Shown piece by piece: positions 1-8,623 of a stretch of DNA of 64,000 bases. The notes under the pieces are model-generated. The model searched no databases. It saw only the letters and a list, made by a program, of their open reading frames with translations, and was not told the origin of the DNA. Position numbers and translations under genes: made by a program. Origin of the DNA: SHZI01 sp964407855 (GTDB taxonomy: Bacteria; Pseudomonadota; Gammaproteobacteria; Steroidobacterales; GCA-2729495); NCBI GenBank assembly GCA_964407855.1, contig CAYOXI010000001.1:1-64000 (forward strand). The letters are read 5' to 3'. Position 1 is the first letter of the stretch. Each line of letters opens with the position of its first letter.

Positions 1-1068
1 CCTGGCCATGTCCAGCCACCGCAGGCGGGTTGCCCGGACCCGGCTCCGGATGCGGACTGCGTGCCCTGCCCGGCTGACGAACGCCGACTCCAGACCTTCG
101 CGGTCGACAGGCGGAACTGGCACGAGTATTTCTGCAGGCGGTACTTCCTCGAAGTAGTGCTGGGTGAGAAACGCAGTCACCAGTTCTTCAGGTTCCGTGC
201 CGATCGAGATGTGGGGAAACCAGTTGCGGCTGCCCAGCACCCGACCGCCGCGAATCATGATGAGGGCAACGCATGCCTGGCCATGGCCAATGTCAATGCC
301 CAGGACATCAATCTCTTCGTGCAGCATGCCGGAAACGACCTGCTCCGCCTGAAGCTTGCGAATCAGTGCCAGCTGGTCCCGGATCACGGCGGCCCGCTCG
401 TAATCCAGCATGGAGGCAGCGGCCTCCATCCTCTGCATGAGACTGTCTGCAACAGCCTTGTTGCGCCCCTGCAGAAACAGGATGGCATCCCGGACATCCC
501 GCTGGTACTCACTCTCATCCACGAGCCCCACGCAGGGCGCCGAACAGCGCTGCAACTGGTACTGGAGGCATGGGCGGGTGCGGTTGGCAAAAAAGGAGTC
601 TGAACACTGGCGCACCCGGAAAAGCTTCTGGAGTTGCGCCAGGCTTTCCCGAACTCCCCCGGCATTCGGCCAGGGCCCGAGGTATTGACCGCCACCTTTG
701 CGCGCGCCGCGATGAAACTCGAAACGCGGAAAGGGCTGGTTGCTGGATACGTGTATCCAGGGGTAACTTTTGTCGTCCCGGAGCAGGACATTGAAACGTG
801 GCCGGTGCGACTTGATGAGGTCGTGCTCAAGAAGCAACGCTTCCTGCTCACTTCCGGTGACAGTGACCTCCACCCTCTCGGTATGGCTCATCAGTGCCTG
901 GGTCCTGGGATGATGGGCCTTGCTGCCAAAGTAGGTGGCAACGCGCTTCTTCAGGTCCCGGGCCTTTCCCACGTAGAGGACGGCCCCGTCCGAACCTACC
1001 ATCCGGTAAACGCCCGGCCGATGGGTCAGTGAGGCGAGAAAGGCATCCTGGTCAAATCCGGCGCCCAT
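1..1068 (-). CDS. uvrC: UvrABC system protein C, N-terminal part (cut by window edge)
   Basis: Nucleotide excision repair endonuclease subunit that makes the dual incision after UvrAB recognises damage. The 356 codons visible begin MGAGFDQDAF and show the GIY-YIG nuclease domain (GVYRM...VLYVGKARDLKKRV, residues about 17-40). Four cysteines around residues 150-175 (QCSDSFF, RPCLQ, QRCSAPC) match the iron-sulfur cysteines known in E. coli UvrC. A UVR motif for UvrB binding follows near residue 210, then the start of the RNase H-like half. The gene continues beyond base 1; the family is about 600 residues. The ATG at 1068 lies 17 bases inside the end of the upstream DAHP synthase gene, so the two are probably translationally coupled. 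Confidence 0.95.
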   Translation of the reverse strand, partial: MGAGFDQDAFLASLTHRPGVYRMVGSDGAVLYVGKARDLKKRVATYFGSKAHHPRTQALMSHTERVEVTVTGSEQEALLLEHDLIKSHRPRFNVLLRDDKSYPWIHVSSNQPFPRFEFHRGARKGGGQYLGPWPNAGGVRESLAQLQKLFRVRQCSDSFFANRTRPCLQYQLQRCSAPCVGLVDESEYQRDVRDAILFLQGRNKAVADSLMQRMEAAASMLDYERAAVIRDQLALIRKLQAEQVVSGMLHEEIDVLGIDIGHGQACVALIMIRGGRVLGSRNWFPHISIGTEPEELVTAFLTQHYFEEVPPAEILVPVPPVDREGLESAFVSRAGHAVRIRSRVRATRLRWLDMAR

Positions 1069-2407
1069 GGGCCGCAATCCGCATGGCCACTTCCATGGCC
1101 TGTTCGTAATTGAGTCGCGGGTCGACCGGTGAACGATAGGCCGTTGCCAGGTCGGCTTCCGTAAGGCCGCGGGCGCCGCCTGTGCACTCGGTGACGTGGT
1201 CGCCGGTGAGCTCCAGATGAACTCCCCCAAGGTGGGAACCTGCTGCCCGATGCACCTCGAAGGCAGCCTCCAGTTCCGCGAGAATGTTCTCGAAGCGCCG
1301 CGTCTTGACACCCGACCTCGTGGACTCGGTATTTCCGTGCATCGGATCACAGATCCAGACGACCGTGACATTGGCCTCGCCCACGACGTCGATCAACTGA
1401 GGGAGGCTCTGTCGGATTCTGCCGGCACCCATGCGATGAATAAGCGCAAGGCGACCGGGTGTGTTGTCCGGATTCAGGATCCGGAGCAGACCTCGCAGCC
1501 AGTCCGGGTTCATTTCCGGACCAATCTTCACACCGATCGGATTGCTGACACCCCGGAAAAACTCCACATGGGCGCCGTCCAGCTGACTGGTCCGCACCCC
1601 GATCCACGGAAAGTGGGTTGTCAGGTCGTAAAACCGCTGCCGATGCGGCAGGAAACGCGCCTGCGCCTGTTCGTAGGGCAGGTGCAGTCCCTCGTGGGAG
1701 GTGTAGAAGTCGACGCGACGCGCCTGGTCGATGGTTTTTCCCGTAATGCTCTCGAAGAAGTCGAGGCCGTCAGCAACTTTTTGCACAGCTCGATGGAATT
1801 CATCCGCGAGGGGTGAGTGACGTACCCAGTCGAGATCCCAGTTCTCCGGGTGGTGAAGATCAGCAAATCCTCCGTCGATCAGGGCCCGAATGAAGTTCAG
1901 TGTGAGCGCTGAACGCTCATAGGCACGCAGCATGAGCACGGGATCCGGTTCACGATCCGCCTCCGTAAAGCTGCTGCGATTGACGATATCACCCCGGTAG
2001 CTGGGCAGCGTCACATCAGTGCGGGTTTCGGTGTTCGCCGAGCGGGGTTTGGCGTACTGGCCGGCAAGTCGCCCTACCCTGACCACCGGGCATTTCATCC
2101 CGGAGATGATGACGACACTCATCTGGAGAAGAATCTTCAGTTTGCTGACAATCACATCGGACCGGCAGTCGCCGAAGCCCTCCGCGCAGTCGCCACCCTG
2201 CAACACGAATGCCCGGCCGGAAGCTGCCAGCGCGAGCTGCTCCCTCAGGGCTTCGATCTCCCAGGAGGTGACCAGAGGCGGGAGACTGGCCAGCTCGGCC
2301 ATGACGGCCTCAGCGCGTTGCGCGTCCCGGTAGGTGGGAATCTGTCCCTGGGCAAGGTTCTGCCAGCTGGCGGGATGCCAGCTGGCAGGAATCGGGGTGT
2401 CCGTCAT
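1052..2407 (-). CDS. class II 3-deoxy-7-phosphoheptulonate (DAHP) synthase
   Basis: First committed step of the shikimate pathway: phosphoenolpyruvate plus erythrose 4-phosphate to DAHP, in the cytosol. The 451-residue protein matches the plant/mycobacterial class II enzymes throughout. Visible motifs are QGGDCAEGF with the metal-binding Cys, KCPVVRVGR, RSPLADE-like RHSPLADEF, HEGLHLPYEQ, VGVKIGPEM-like IGVKIGPEM and WICDPMHGNT. It is unrelated to the 350-residue class I AroF/G/H enzymes usual in enteric bacteria. An in-frame TTG at 2416 could add three residues, but the ATG at 2407 is preferred; neither has a clear Shine-Dalgarno. The 3' end overlaps uvrC by 17 bases. Confidence 0.95.
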   Translation of the reverse strand: MTDTPIPASWHPASWQNLAQGQIPTYRDAQRAEAVMAELASLPPLVTSWEIEALREQLALAASGRAFVLQGGDCAEGFGDCRSDVIVSKLKILLQMSVVIISGMKCPVVRVGRLAGQYAKPRSANTETRTDVTLPSYRGDIVNRSSFTEADREPDPVLMLRAYERSALTLNFIRALIDGGFADLHHPENWDLDWVRHSPLADEFHRAVQKVADGLDFFESITGKTIDQARRVDFYTSHEGLHLPYEQAQARFLPHRQRFYDLTTHFPWIGVRTSQLDGAHVEFFRGVSNPIGVKIGPEMNPDWLRGLLRILNPDNTPGRLALIHRMGAGRIRQSLPQLIDVVGEANVTVVWICDPMHGNTESTRSGVKTRRFENILAELEAAFEVHRAAGSHLGGVHLELTGDHVTECTGGARGLTEADLATAYRSPVDPRLNYEQAMEVAMRIAAHGRRI

Positions 2408-2481
2408 GCGGTGCAACTATGCCACAAGCAGTCCGGAGCGGGACAGTTGTGGCACCCACGGCCGCCAAGGCTACGCCGGGG

Positions 2482-3087
2482 CTAGTAGGGACGGACAGAC
2501 ACCTCGATCGGGATCCGCTTGCCCGGGGGCGTTGCCGTCCGGGTCACGTAGTCCCGCCCCTGATACTGGTAGGACACCTCATAGCCACGGGCAATATTCT
2601 CCACCTGCGTTTCATAGCGGGTCACACACTCGGTGACCGGGTAGGACTGGACTGCGGCGCCAGGGTAGTAGGCAGTGTGGCGACGGGTACCGACATCATG
2701 TCCTATCGCCGCTCCGACGAGTGCACCAAACAGCCGCATGGCGTCGCGTCCGTCACCGCCACCGAAGCGATCACCAATCACGCCACCGATCACGCCGCCC
2801 GCTACTGTCGACCCGACCACGCCGGGCCGGTGCAGTGCTCCACGGGGGACCTGCCCATAGGCAGTCCCTTCATAGCACTCGCGAACCGGTACCCGGGTGG
2901 TCACCGACTCGAACAGGGGGCGCACGCCGGTTACCCGCGCATACTCGACCGACCGATGTTCGTGATGCTGGCCGGGCGGCACCCAGACGGGCGGACCGCG
3001 TCGTCCGGCCTCAGCAGTTCCGGCCAGCAGCGCGAGTATCGGGCCGGAGGCGATCAGCAGGCGGAAGTTCTTGGTACAGGCATTCAT
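2482..3087 (-). CDS. exported glycine-zipper 2TM-domain protein
   Basis: A 201-residue secreted or envelope protein. An N-terminal signal peptide (LLIASGPILALLAGTAEA, residues 10-27) precedes a Pro/His/Arg-rich stretch. Residues about 92-132 form a glycine-zipper segment of the Rick_17kDa/SlyB type (GSTVAGGVIGGVIGDRFGGG, then FGALVGAAIGHDVG). The C-terminal 60 residues hold two spaced cysteines and an aromatic-rich region (YQYQGRDYVTRT) ending in VRPY. Such proteins are small outer-membrane-associated factors of uncertain function. No lipobox cysteine is evident. It lies 61 bases downstream of mazG on the same strand. Confidence 0.8.
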   Translation of the reverse strand: MNACTKNFRLLIASGPILALLAGTAEAGRRGPPVWVPPGQHHEHRSVEYARVTGVRPLFESVTTRVPVRECYEGTAYGQVPRGALHRPGVVGSTVAGGVIGGVIGDRFGGGDGRDAMRLFGALVGAAIGHDVGTRRHTAYYPGAAVQSYPVTECVTRYETQVENIARGYEVSYQYQGRDYVTRTATPPGKRIPIEVSVRPY

Positions 3088-3148
3088 GTCCGGATCTCCG
3101 CATGGAAGTGGCGCGACTGACGCTACCCGGACGCAACTGAATTACGAG

Positions 3149-3955
3149 TTAACCACGCGGCTGCCGGCTACGCGCCTTAACATCTTCCCAGAGTCCGTTC
3201 AGCTGAACGGGTGTCATTTCGTCGCAATTCATGCCCCTGACCTGAAGCAGGCCTTCGAGTGCGCGAAAGCGCTGTTCAAACTTGTTGTTGGCCACACGCA
3301 GGGCTTCCTCAGGATTGACTCCGAGGTGGCGCGCAAGACTTGCGCAGGTGAAGAGCAGGTCGCCAATTTCTTCTGCGACACCACCAGGGTCGCCGGCCTG
3401 TCGGGCAGTCTCCAGTTCGGCCAGTTCCTCCTCCAGCTTGGCAGCAACGCCGTCGGCATCAGGCCAGTCGAAACCCACACGCGCGGCCCGTCGGGCCAGT
3501 TTGTCGGCCCGCAACAGGGCAGGCAGCGCCTGCGCGATCCCGGCCAGGGTGGAGCCATCAGCATCAGCTGCGCGTTCCCGCGCCTTGTGATCCTCCCACG
3601 CAGCGTGCTGATGCCCGGCACCGGACACCTGTCCTTCAGCGAACACATGGGGGTGACGTCGAATCAGTTTCTGACTGATGGAGCCCACCACGTCGCCGAA
3701 ATCAAAGGCTCGCTGCTCGCTGGCGATCTGCGCGTGAAAGACAACCTGCAGCAGGAGGTCGCCCAGTTCATCGCGAAGACCGGTCAGGTCGTTCCTGTCG
3801 ATGGCGTCGGCAACTTCATAGGCCTCTTCCAGTGTGAAGGGCGCAATCGACCGGAAATCCTGAGCGACATCCCAGGGACAACCGCACACCGGGTCGCGGA
3901 GCGCGGCCATGATCTCCAGGAGCTGCGAGATATCACTCTTTACGTGTTGTTTCAT
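3149..3955 (-). CDS. mazG: nucleoside triphosphate pyrophosphohydrolase MazG
   Basis: Hydrolyses NTPs and dNTPs to monophosphates plus pyrophosphate, cleaning the nucleotide pool and modulating (p)ppGpp responses. The 268-residue protein has both tandem MazG domains. The first starts with the DP-x(2)-GCPWD signature (here DPVCGCPWD, where Gly-Gly is usual) and the metal-binding EEAYEVADAI...LRDELGDLLLQVVFHA. The second has KLEEELAELETA...EEIGDLLFT near residues 170-210. The ATG at 3955 overlaps the stop of the upstream Nudix gene by four bases (ATGA type), so the two housecleaning hydrolases are translationally coupled. Confidence 0.96.
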   Translation of the reverse strand: MKQHVKSDISQLLEIMAALRDPVCGCPWDVAQDFRSIAPFTLEEAYEVADAIDRNDLTGLRDELGDLLLQVVFHAQIASEQRAFDFGDVVGSISQKLIRRHPHVFAEGQVSGAGHQHAAWEDHKARERAADADGSTLAGIAQALPALLRADKLARRAARVGFDWPDADGVAAKLEEELAELETARQAGDPGGVAEEIGDLLFTCASLARHLGVNPEEALRVANNKFEQRFRALEGLLQVRGMNCDEMTPVQLNGLWEDVKARSRQPRG

Positions 3956-4512
3956 ATCGTATATTTTCTTAGGTTACACAGAATCTGGGCCGTGGCTCCC
4001 CAGATCTGTCGTTCACCATACTGAAAATCCGGCACACGCTGGATCACGCCGCGAACAGTCCGCTCACGCCACCGGAGGTTGCGGCTGTCAGCAAGGAAGG
4101 CAAGGGGCAGCATGAAAATCTCGGCAACCTCGTCCGGATCTGGCCGGAGGGTGTACCCGGCACGCAGGCGACCGACCACCGGACTCACCGCGAAACCGGT
4201 CACGACGGGTTGGGGTGGCAGGTAACCGAGGATCTCGACGAACTCGGCCCCGATCCCCACCTCCTCCCGCACCTCGCGCAACGCGGTCCCGGCGGGTGAC
4301 CCATCCCGGGCCTCGAAGCGGCCGCCAGGAAAGCTGATCTGCCCCGGATGATCCCGCAGCTGCTCCGAGCGGCGGGTCAGCAGTACCTGCCAGCCGCCGA
4401 GGTCATCCTCCAGAAGGAGCACCAGTACTGCGGCCGGAAGCAGGGGACCTGGAAACAGTTCGCTCCGGGCCGGTGCAGGGACGCGGGCGAGTGCCTCAGC
4501 GACCAGGTCCAC
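3952..4512 (-). CDS. Nudix CoA pyrophosphatase (NudL/UPF0035 type)
   Basis: Nudix hydrolase of 186 residues that probably splits CoA and derivatives to phosphopantetheine and 3',5'-ADP. The UPF0035/NuCoA signature LLTRRSEQLRDHPGQISFPG (residues 44-63) is directly followed by a Nudix box ending TALREVREEVGIG. Start GTG at 4512 is the first codon that fits, but an open frame continues upstream to the fumC stop and no Shine-Dalgarno is visible, so the N-terminus is uncertain. It sits between fumC and mazG in one minus-strand operon and overlaps mazG by four bases. Confidence 0.9.
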   Translation of the reverse strand: MDLVAEALARVPAPARSELFPGPLLPAAVLVLLLEDDLGGWQVLLTRRSEQLRDHPGQISFPGGRFEARDGSPAGTALREVREEVGIGAEFVEILGYLPPQPVVTGFAVSPVVGRLRAGYTLRPDPDEVAEIFMLPLAFLADSRNLRWRERTVRGVIQRVPDFQYGERQIWGATAQILCNLRKYTI

Positions 4513-4574
4513 CGGGGCACGGGTGGCCTGAAGCGCGGTGGCAATGTACCCGATCTGCTTGTCCGCCCGTTCCG

Positions 4575-5963
4575 TCAGGACTTGATTCCCCCCCGGGTAA
4601 GTCCACCGGCATCCAGCAGCCGGTTGATCTCACGATCGGTCAGATCAGTCATTTCACGAGCAACGTCCCTGACCGCGCGGCGCTCGGCATAGGCCCTCTT
4701 GGCAATAGCGGCCCCCTTCTCATAGCCGATCACGGGGTTCATCGCTGTGACCAGAATCGGATTGCGATCCAGTGCCTCGACCAGCTTGTCTTCATTTACC
4801 TTGAAACCCTTGATGGCCTTGTCAGCCAGCAACCGGCTGCAATTGCCCAGTATCTGCACGCTCTGAAGCAAATTAAAACCGACAACCGGCAGCATCACAT
4901 TCAGCTGGAAATTGCCTGACTGTCCGGCAATCGTGATGGTGGCATCGTTGCCGATCACCTGGGCCGCTACCATTGCGACGGCCTCTGGGATCACCGGATT
5001 TACCTTGCCCGGCATGATGCTGCTCCCCGGCTGCAGAGCTGGCAGCGAAATCTCACCCAGACCGGCCAGCGGTCCGCTGTTCATCCAGCGAAGGTCATTG
5101 GCGATCTTCATCAGGGCAACCGCCAGGCCGCGCAGGTGCCCGGACAACTCAACGGCCGTATCCTGGCTGCTCAGCGATTCGAAAAGGTTCCGGGAAACAC
5201 TGAATCGTACCCGGGTCTGCTCAGTCAGCAGCACCGCAACCTTCTTGCCGAATTTCGGATGGGCATTGATCCCAGTGCCGACTGCTGTCCCACCCTGCGC
5301 GAGACGGGTAAGACGCGGCAGGCAGTCGCGAATCCGGGCCTCGGCATTGGCGATCTGCTGGGCCCAGCCGCCGAGCTCCTGGCTCATCCGCACCGGCATG
5401 GCATCCATGAGGTGGGTTCTACCCGTCTTCACGTGCCGGTCGCACTGCCTGCCTTTGGCAAGGATCACTTTCCGCAGGTGGACGAGTGCCGGCAATAACA
5501 CCTCCGTCACTTCCAGTGCGGCGCTGACATGAATCGCGGTCGGGATAACGTCGTTGCTGCTCTGACCCATATTGACGTCATCATTGGCATGCACTTTGGC
5601 TCCCAGTCTCCGACTGGCAAGTCTGGCGATGACTTCATTGGCGTTCATGTTCGAGCTGGTGCCGGATCCGGTCTGGAATACGTCCACAGGAAAATGGGCA
5701 TCATGCTTGCCTGCAGCGACTTCCAGTGCCGAGGCCTGGATGGCCATCGCCCTGCCACTCTTCATCAGGCCGAGCTCGGCATTCGCGCCCGCCGCTGCCC
5801 ATTTGATCAATCCAAGGGCCCGGATGAAGCCACGGGGCATCGTGAGGTTGCTGACAGGGAAGTTCTCGACCGCGCGCTGGGTCTGTGCGCCCCACAGGGC
5901 ATCGGCGGGGACTCGCAGCTCACCCATGCTGTCGTGTTCGACGCGGTAGTCCTGTTTGGCCAT
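4575..5963 (-). CDS. fumC: class II fumarate hydratase FumC
   Basis: Oxygen-stable, iron-free TCA enzyme interconverting fumarate and (S)-malate. The 462 residues are full length. Visible signatures are GSGTSSNMNANEV (residues 97-109), TGRTHLMDAMP (active-site His) and the superfamily signature GSSIMPGKVNP near residue 318. An AGGAGA Shine-Dalgarno lies 7 bases before the ATG at 5963. The neighbouring divergent purB belongs to the same fumarase/aspartase superfamily, and about 140 bases between them hold both promoters. Confidence 0.98.
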   Translation of the reverse strand: MAKQDYRVEHDSMGELRVPADALWGAQTQRAVENFPVSNLTMPRGFIRALGLIKWAAAGANAELGLMKSGRAMAIQASALEVAAGKHDAHFPVDVFQTGSGTSSNMNANEVIARLASRRLGAKVHANDDVNMGQSSNDVIPTAIHVSAALEVTEVLLPALVHLRKVILAKGRQCDRHVKTGRTHLMDAMPVRMSQELGGWAQQIANAEARIRDCLPRLTRLAQGGTAVGTGINAHPKFGKKVAVLLTEQTRVRFSVSRNLFESLSSQDTAVELSGHLRGLAVALMKIANDLRWMNSGPLAGLGEISLPALQPGSSIMPGKVNPVIPEAVAMVAAQVIGNDATITIAGQSGNFQLNVMLPVVGFNLLQSVQILGNCSRLLADKAIKGFKVNEDKLVEALDRNPILVTAMNPVIGYEKGAAIAKRAYAERRAVRDVAREMTDLTDREINRLLDAGGLTRGGIKS

Positions 5964-6105
5964 GGAAGTCTCCTGAGAGGCGGGCTATAGACTGGATCGG
6001 CCGTGCCGGCGGCGACGGGCAGCGGGGTTGGTGTATCCTTTGCGCGCTGAATTATAGGATTTTTCCGTCCGCAACGGACGCGCCCTGGAACTGGCCAGCC
6101 CCGGT

Positions 6106-7488
6106 ATGGATCGCAGCCCCCTCAACGCCATTTCACCCCTTGACGGGCGCTACGCCGGCAAGCTCGACCCCCTGCGCCAGACCTTCAGCGAATCGGGACT
6201 CATTCGCTACCGGGTCCTGGCTGAGGTACGGTGGCTCCAGTTTCTGGCGACCGAGCCAGGCGTCTCAGGCCTTGATCCCCTGTCGCCCGCGGTCGGTGTC
6301 GTACTGAATGACCTCGCGGAGCGTTTCTCGGCGGATGATGCGCGCCGGGTCAAGGAAATCGAGCACCAGATCAATCACGACGTCAAAGCGGTCGAGTACC
6401 TGATTGCCGAGCGCCTCGGCGAAGATCGGGACCTGGGCAAGCTACGGCCATTCCTGCACTTCGCCTGCACGTCAGAAGACATCAACAACGTTGCCTACGC
6501 CCTGATTCTCCGCAATGGCAGGGACGAAATCCTCCTTCCCCAGCTTCGTCAGGTCAGCAAACTGCTGGATTCCATGGCCCGCAACCTGGCAGATATCCCC
6601 ATGCTGGCGAGAACCCATGGGCAACCGGCCAGTCCCACCACCATGGGCAAGGAGATCGCCAACTTCGGCTGGCGCCTCAAGCGCCAGCTGAAGCAGCTCC
6701 GGGCAGTGGAACCACTGGCGAAGATGAACGGGGCGGTGGGTAACTACAATGCCCACCTCGTGGCGTACCCTGCCGTGGACTGGCCGGATCTGTCCCGGCG
6801 CTTCGTTGAGTCGCTGGGCCTGGTCTGGAATCCATACACCACCCAGATCGAGCCCCATGACTGGGTAGCCGAGTATTGCCATGCGTTGATCCGGGCCAAC
6901 GTCGTTCTGCTCGATCTCTCGAGGGATCTCTGGGGCTACATAGCGCTGGGCTACTTTCGCCAGAGGAAGATTGATGGTGAGGTCGGCTCGTCCACGATGC
7001 CGCACAAGGTCAATCCCATTGATTTCGAGAATGCCGAAGGGAACCTGGGCGTTGCCAACAGCCTCCTGGCACACTTTGCCGAGAAACTGCCCGTTTCACG
7101 CTGGCAACGGGACCTGAGTGACTCCACTGTCCTGCGGAACATGGGTGTTGCAGTCGGTCACACCTGCCTCGCAGCCAACTCCCTGCTCGCCGGTCTGCGC
7201 AAGCTTGATGTGGACGCCAGCCGGATCCAGGCCGACCTGACGCCGGCATGGGAGGTCCTCGGCGAAGCCGTGCAGACCGTCATGAGGCGCTATGGTCATC
7301 TGGACGCTTACGAGCAGCTCAAGGCCCTGACCAGGGGCGCCACCATCAGCCGCGAGGCGCTGGCCGGCTTCCTGCAGTCGGTGGCACTGCCCGAGGCGGA
7401 GCGGGACCGGCTGCTGGCAATGACACCCGGGCAGTACATCGGTGATGCCCCCGGTCTTGCCCGGCGGGCAGCCGACTCGGAACCCTGA
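6106..7488 (+). CDS. purB: adenylosuccinate lyase PurB
   Basis: Catalyses two beta-eliminations in purine synthesis: SAICAR to AICAR and adenylosuccinate to AMP, each releasing fumarate. The 460-residue protein starts MDRSPLNAISPLDGRYAGK, typical of the proteobacterial long form. It shows ARTHGQPASPTTMGKE (catalytic His) and the signature SSTMPHKVNPIDFENAEG. It lies upstream of the DUF7931-like gene, nudJ and mnmA. In E. coli purB lies downstream of hflD in the same neighbourhood. Confidence 0.98.
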   Translation: MDRSPLNAISPLDGRYAGKLDPLRQTFSESGLIRYRVLAEVRWLQFLATEPGVSGLDPLSPAVGVVLNDLAERFSADDARRVKEIEHQINHDVKAVEYLIAERLGEDRDLGKLRPFLHFACTSEDINNVAYALILRNGRDEILLPQLRQVSKLLDSMARNLADIPMLARTHGQPASPTTMGKEIANFGWRLKRQLKQLRAVEPLAKMNGAVGNYNAHLVAYPAVDWPDLSRRFVESLGLVWNPYTTQIEPHDWVAEYCHALIRANVVLLDLSRDLWGYIALGYFRQRKIDGEVGSSTMPHKVNPIDFENAEGNLGVANSLLAHFAEKLPVSRWQRDLSDSTVLRNMGVAVGHTCLAANSLLAGLRKLDVDASRIQADLTPAWEVLGEAVQTVMRRYGHLDAYEQLKALTRGATISREALAGFLQSVALPEAERDRLLAMTPGQYIGDAPGLARRAADSEP

Positions 7489-7511
7489 AATCCGGACATG
7501 GGGCCACAATC

Positions 7512-8084
7512 GTGACTCAGTTGGCACTAACGCAGCACCCTGACTTCGTACAATCGAGGCTGACCTGCGCAGAAAGCAGTGAGCAGATGAGTCCCGAGCG
7601 AAAACAAGGCCGGCGGTGGGTCTTCACAACCATGGAGGATACGCTGGCAGCCGTTGTGGAGGTTGCCGCGGTCGCCAACCGTTGCATCTCGATCCTGACC
7701 TCGGATCTTGAGCCCGGCATCTATGACCACGACAGCTTTCTCGAGATCGCCAAGCGTCTGGTGCTTGCCAAACGCTTCGCCCGCGTGCGGGTACTCATAT
7801 CAGAACCTTCACGCACCTCCAGGAGTGCGAACCGGCTCATTGCCCTCGGTCGTCGTCTCGACACCTACATCGAATTCCGGAACCTGCATGAAAATTACCG
7901 GGATCATCGCGAGGCTTTTCTGCTGGCCGATGACATTGCCCTCCTCTACCGCGTGCATCACACACGCTGGGAAGGCATCGCCGATACCTATGAACCAGTG
8001 GTGACCCGCCGCTACCTGACGATGTTCGAGGAGATCTGGGCGGCGTCGGAGACGGCCAGAGAGCTTCGGCAATTGCGCGTCTGA
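7512..8084 (+). CDS. DUF7931-like protein of unknown function
   Basis: A 190-residue soluble protein without signal or membrane segment. After a variable 45-residue N-terminus, residues 50-170 resemble the DUF7931/PLD-like fold seen alone or fused to acetyltransferases in gammaproteobacteria (family recalled, not searched). Readable patches are RCISILTSDLEPGIYDHDSF, ARVRVLISEPSR, FLLADDIALLYR and WEGIADTYEPVVTRRY. The GTG at 7512 is the outer start. An ATG at 7587 (MSPERKQG) would give 165 residues and is plausible. The gene lies 23 bases after purB and 9 before nudJ, suggesting one transcript. Function is unknown. Confidence 0.7.
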   Translation: MTQLALTQHPDFVQSRLTCAESSEQMSPERKQGRRWVFTTMEDTLAAVVEVAAVANRCISILTSDLEPGIYDHDSFLEIAKRLVLAKRFARVRVLISEPSRTSRSANRLIALGRRLDTYIEFRNLHENYRDHREAFLLADDIALLYRVHHTRWEGIADTYEPVVTRRYLTMFEEIWAASETARELRQLRV

Positions 8085-8093
8085 TCCGGGCCC

Positions 8094-8591
8094 ATGCCGG
8101 GCGGGAATCCGAAGGCCATTCAGCCTGAGCTGACCGTCGCCGCTGTGTTCGAGCAGCACGGCCGGTTTCTGCTGGTTGAGGAAAGTGTCGGTGGCCGTAT
8201 CGTCATCAACCAGCCTGCAGGTCATGTCGAGCACGGGGAGAGCCTGACCGCTGCAGTGGCCCGTGAGACCCTCGAGGAGACAGCCTGGCGGTTCGTGCCA
8301 GAGGCGGTTGTCGGTGTCTACCTCTGGGCACCAGGGCCCGGGCGAAGCCCTTTTCTCCGCGTGGCGTTTGCCGGCCATTGCACCGGGCACGACCCCGGGC
8401 GGGCGCTCGATACCGGCATTGAACGGGTGGTCTGGCTCAACAGGCATGAACTGGACGCACGTCAGTCCACGCTTCGCAGCCCCATGGTGCTGCGCGCCGT
8501 CGACGACTATCTGAACGGCCCACGTCACGGGCTTGAACTCTTCCAGCAGATTGAACCGACCGAACTCGCCCTGCGAGCTGCAGTCCTCTGA
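8094..8591 (+). CDS. nudJ: Nudix phosphatase NudJ
   Basis: Nudix hydrolase of 165 residues, resembling E. coli NudJ (YmfB), which removes phosphate from thiamine pyrophosphate and nucleoside tri/diphosphates. The Nudix box reads GHVEHGESLTAAVARETLEE, with the catalytic glutamates of RETLEET. The family N-terminal pattern (LTVAAVFEQHGRFLLVEE) and QPAGHVE are clear. As in E. coli, it lies directly upstream of mnmA, which supports the assignment beyond generic Nudix. Confidence 0.88.
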   Translation: MPGGNPKAIQPELTVAAVFEQHGRFLLVEESVGGRIVINQPAGHVEHGESLTAAVARETLEETAWRFVPEAVVGVYLWAPGPGRSPFLRVAFAGHCTGHDPGRALDTGIERVVWLNRHELDARQSTLRSPMVLRAVDDYLNGPRHGLELFQQIEPTELALRAAVL

Positions 8592-8611
8592 GTCGTCAAC
8601 CGGCGGGCTGC

Positions 8612-8617
8612 TAGACT
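8612..8617 (+). promoter_or_regulatory. -10-like hexamer before mnmA
   Basis: TAGACT lies six bases upstream of the mnmA ATG at 8624, with no Shine-Dalgarno between. If functional, transcription would start at or beside the ATG, giving a leaderless mRNA in addition to read-through from nudJ. No convincing -35 element is visible. Confidence 0.35.
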
Positions 8618-8623
8618 GGCGCA

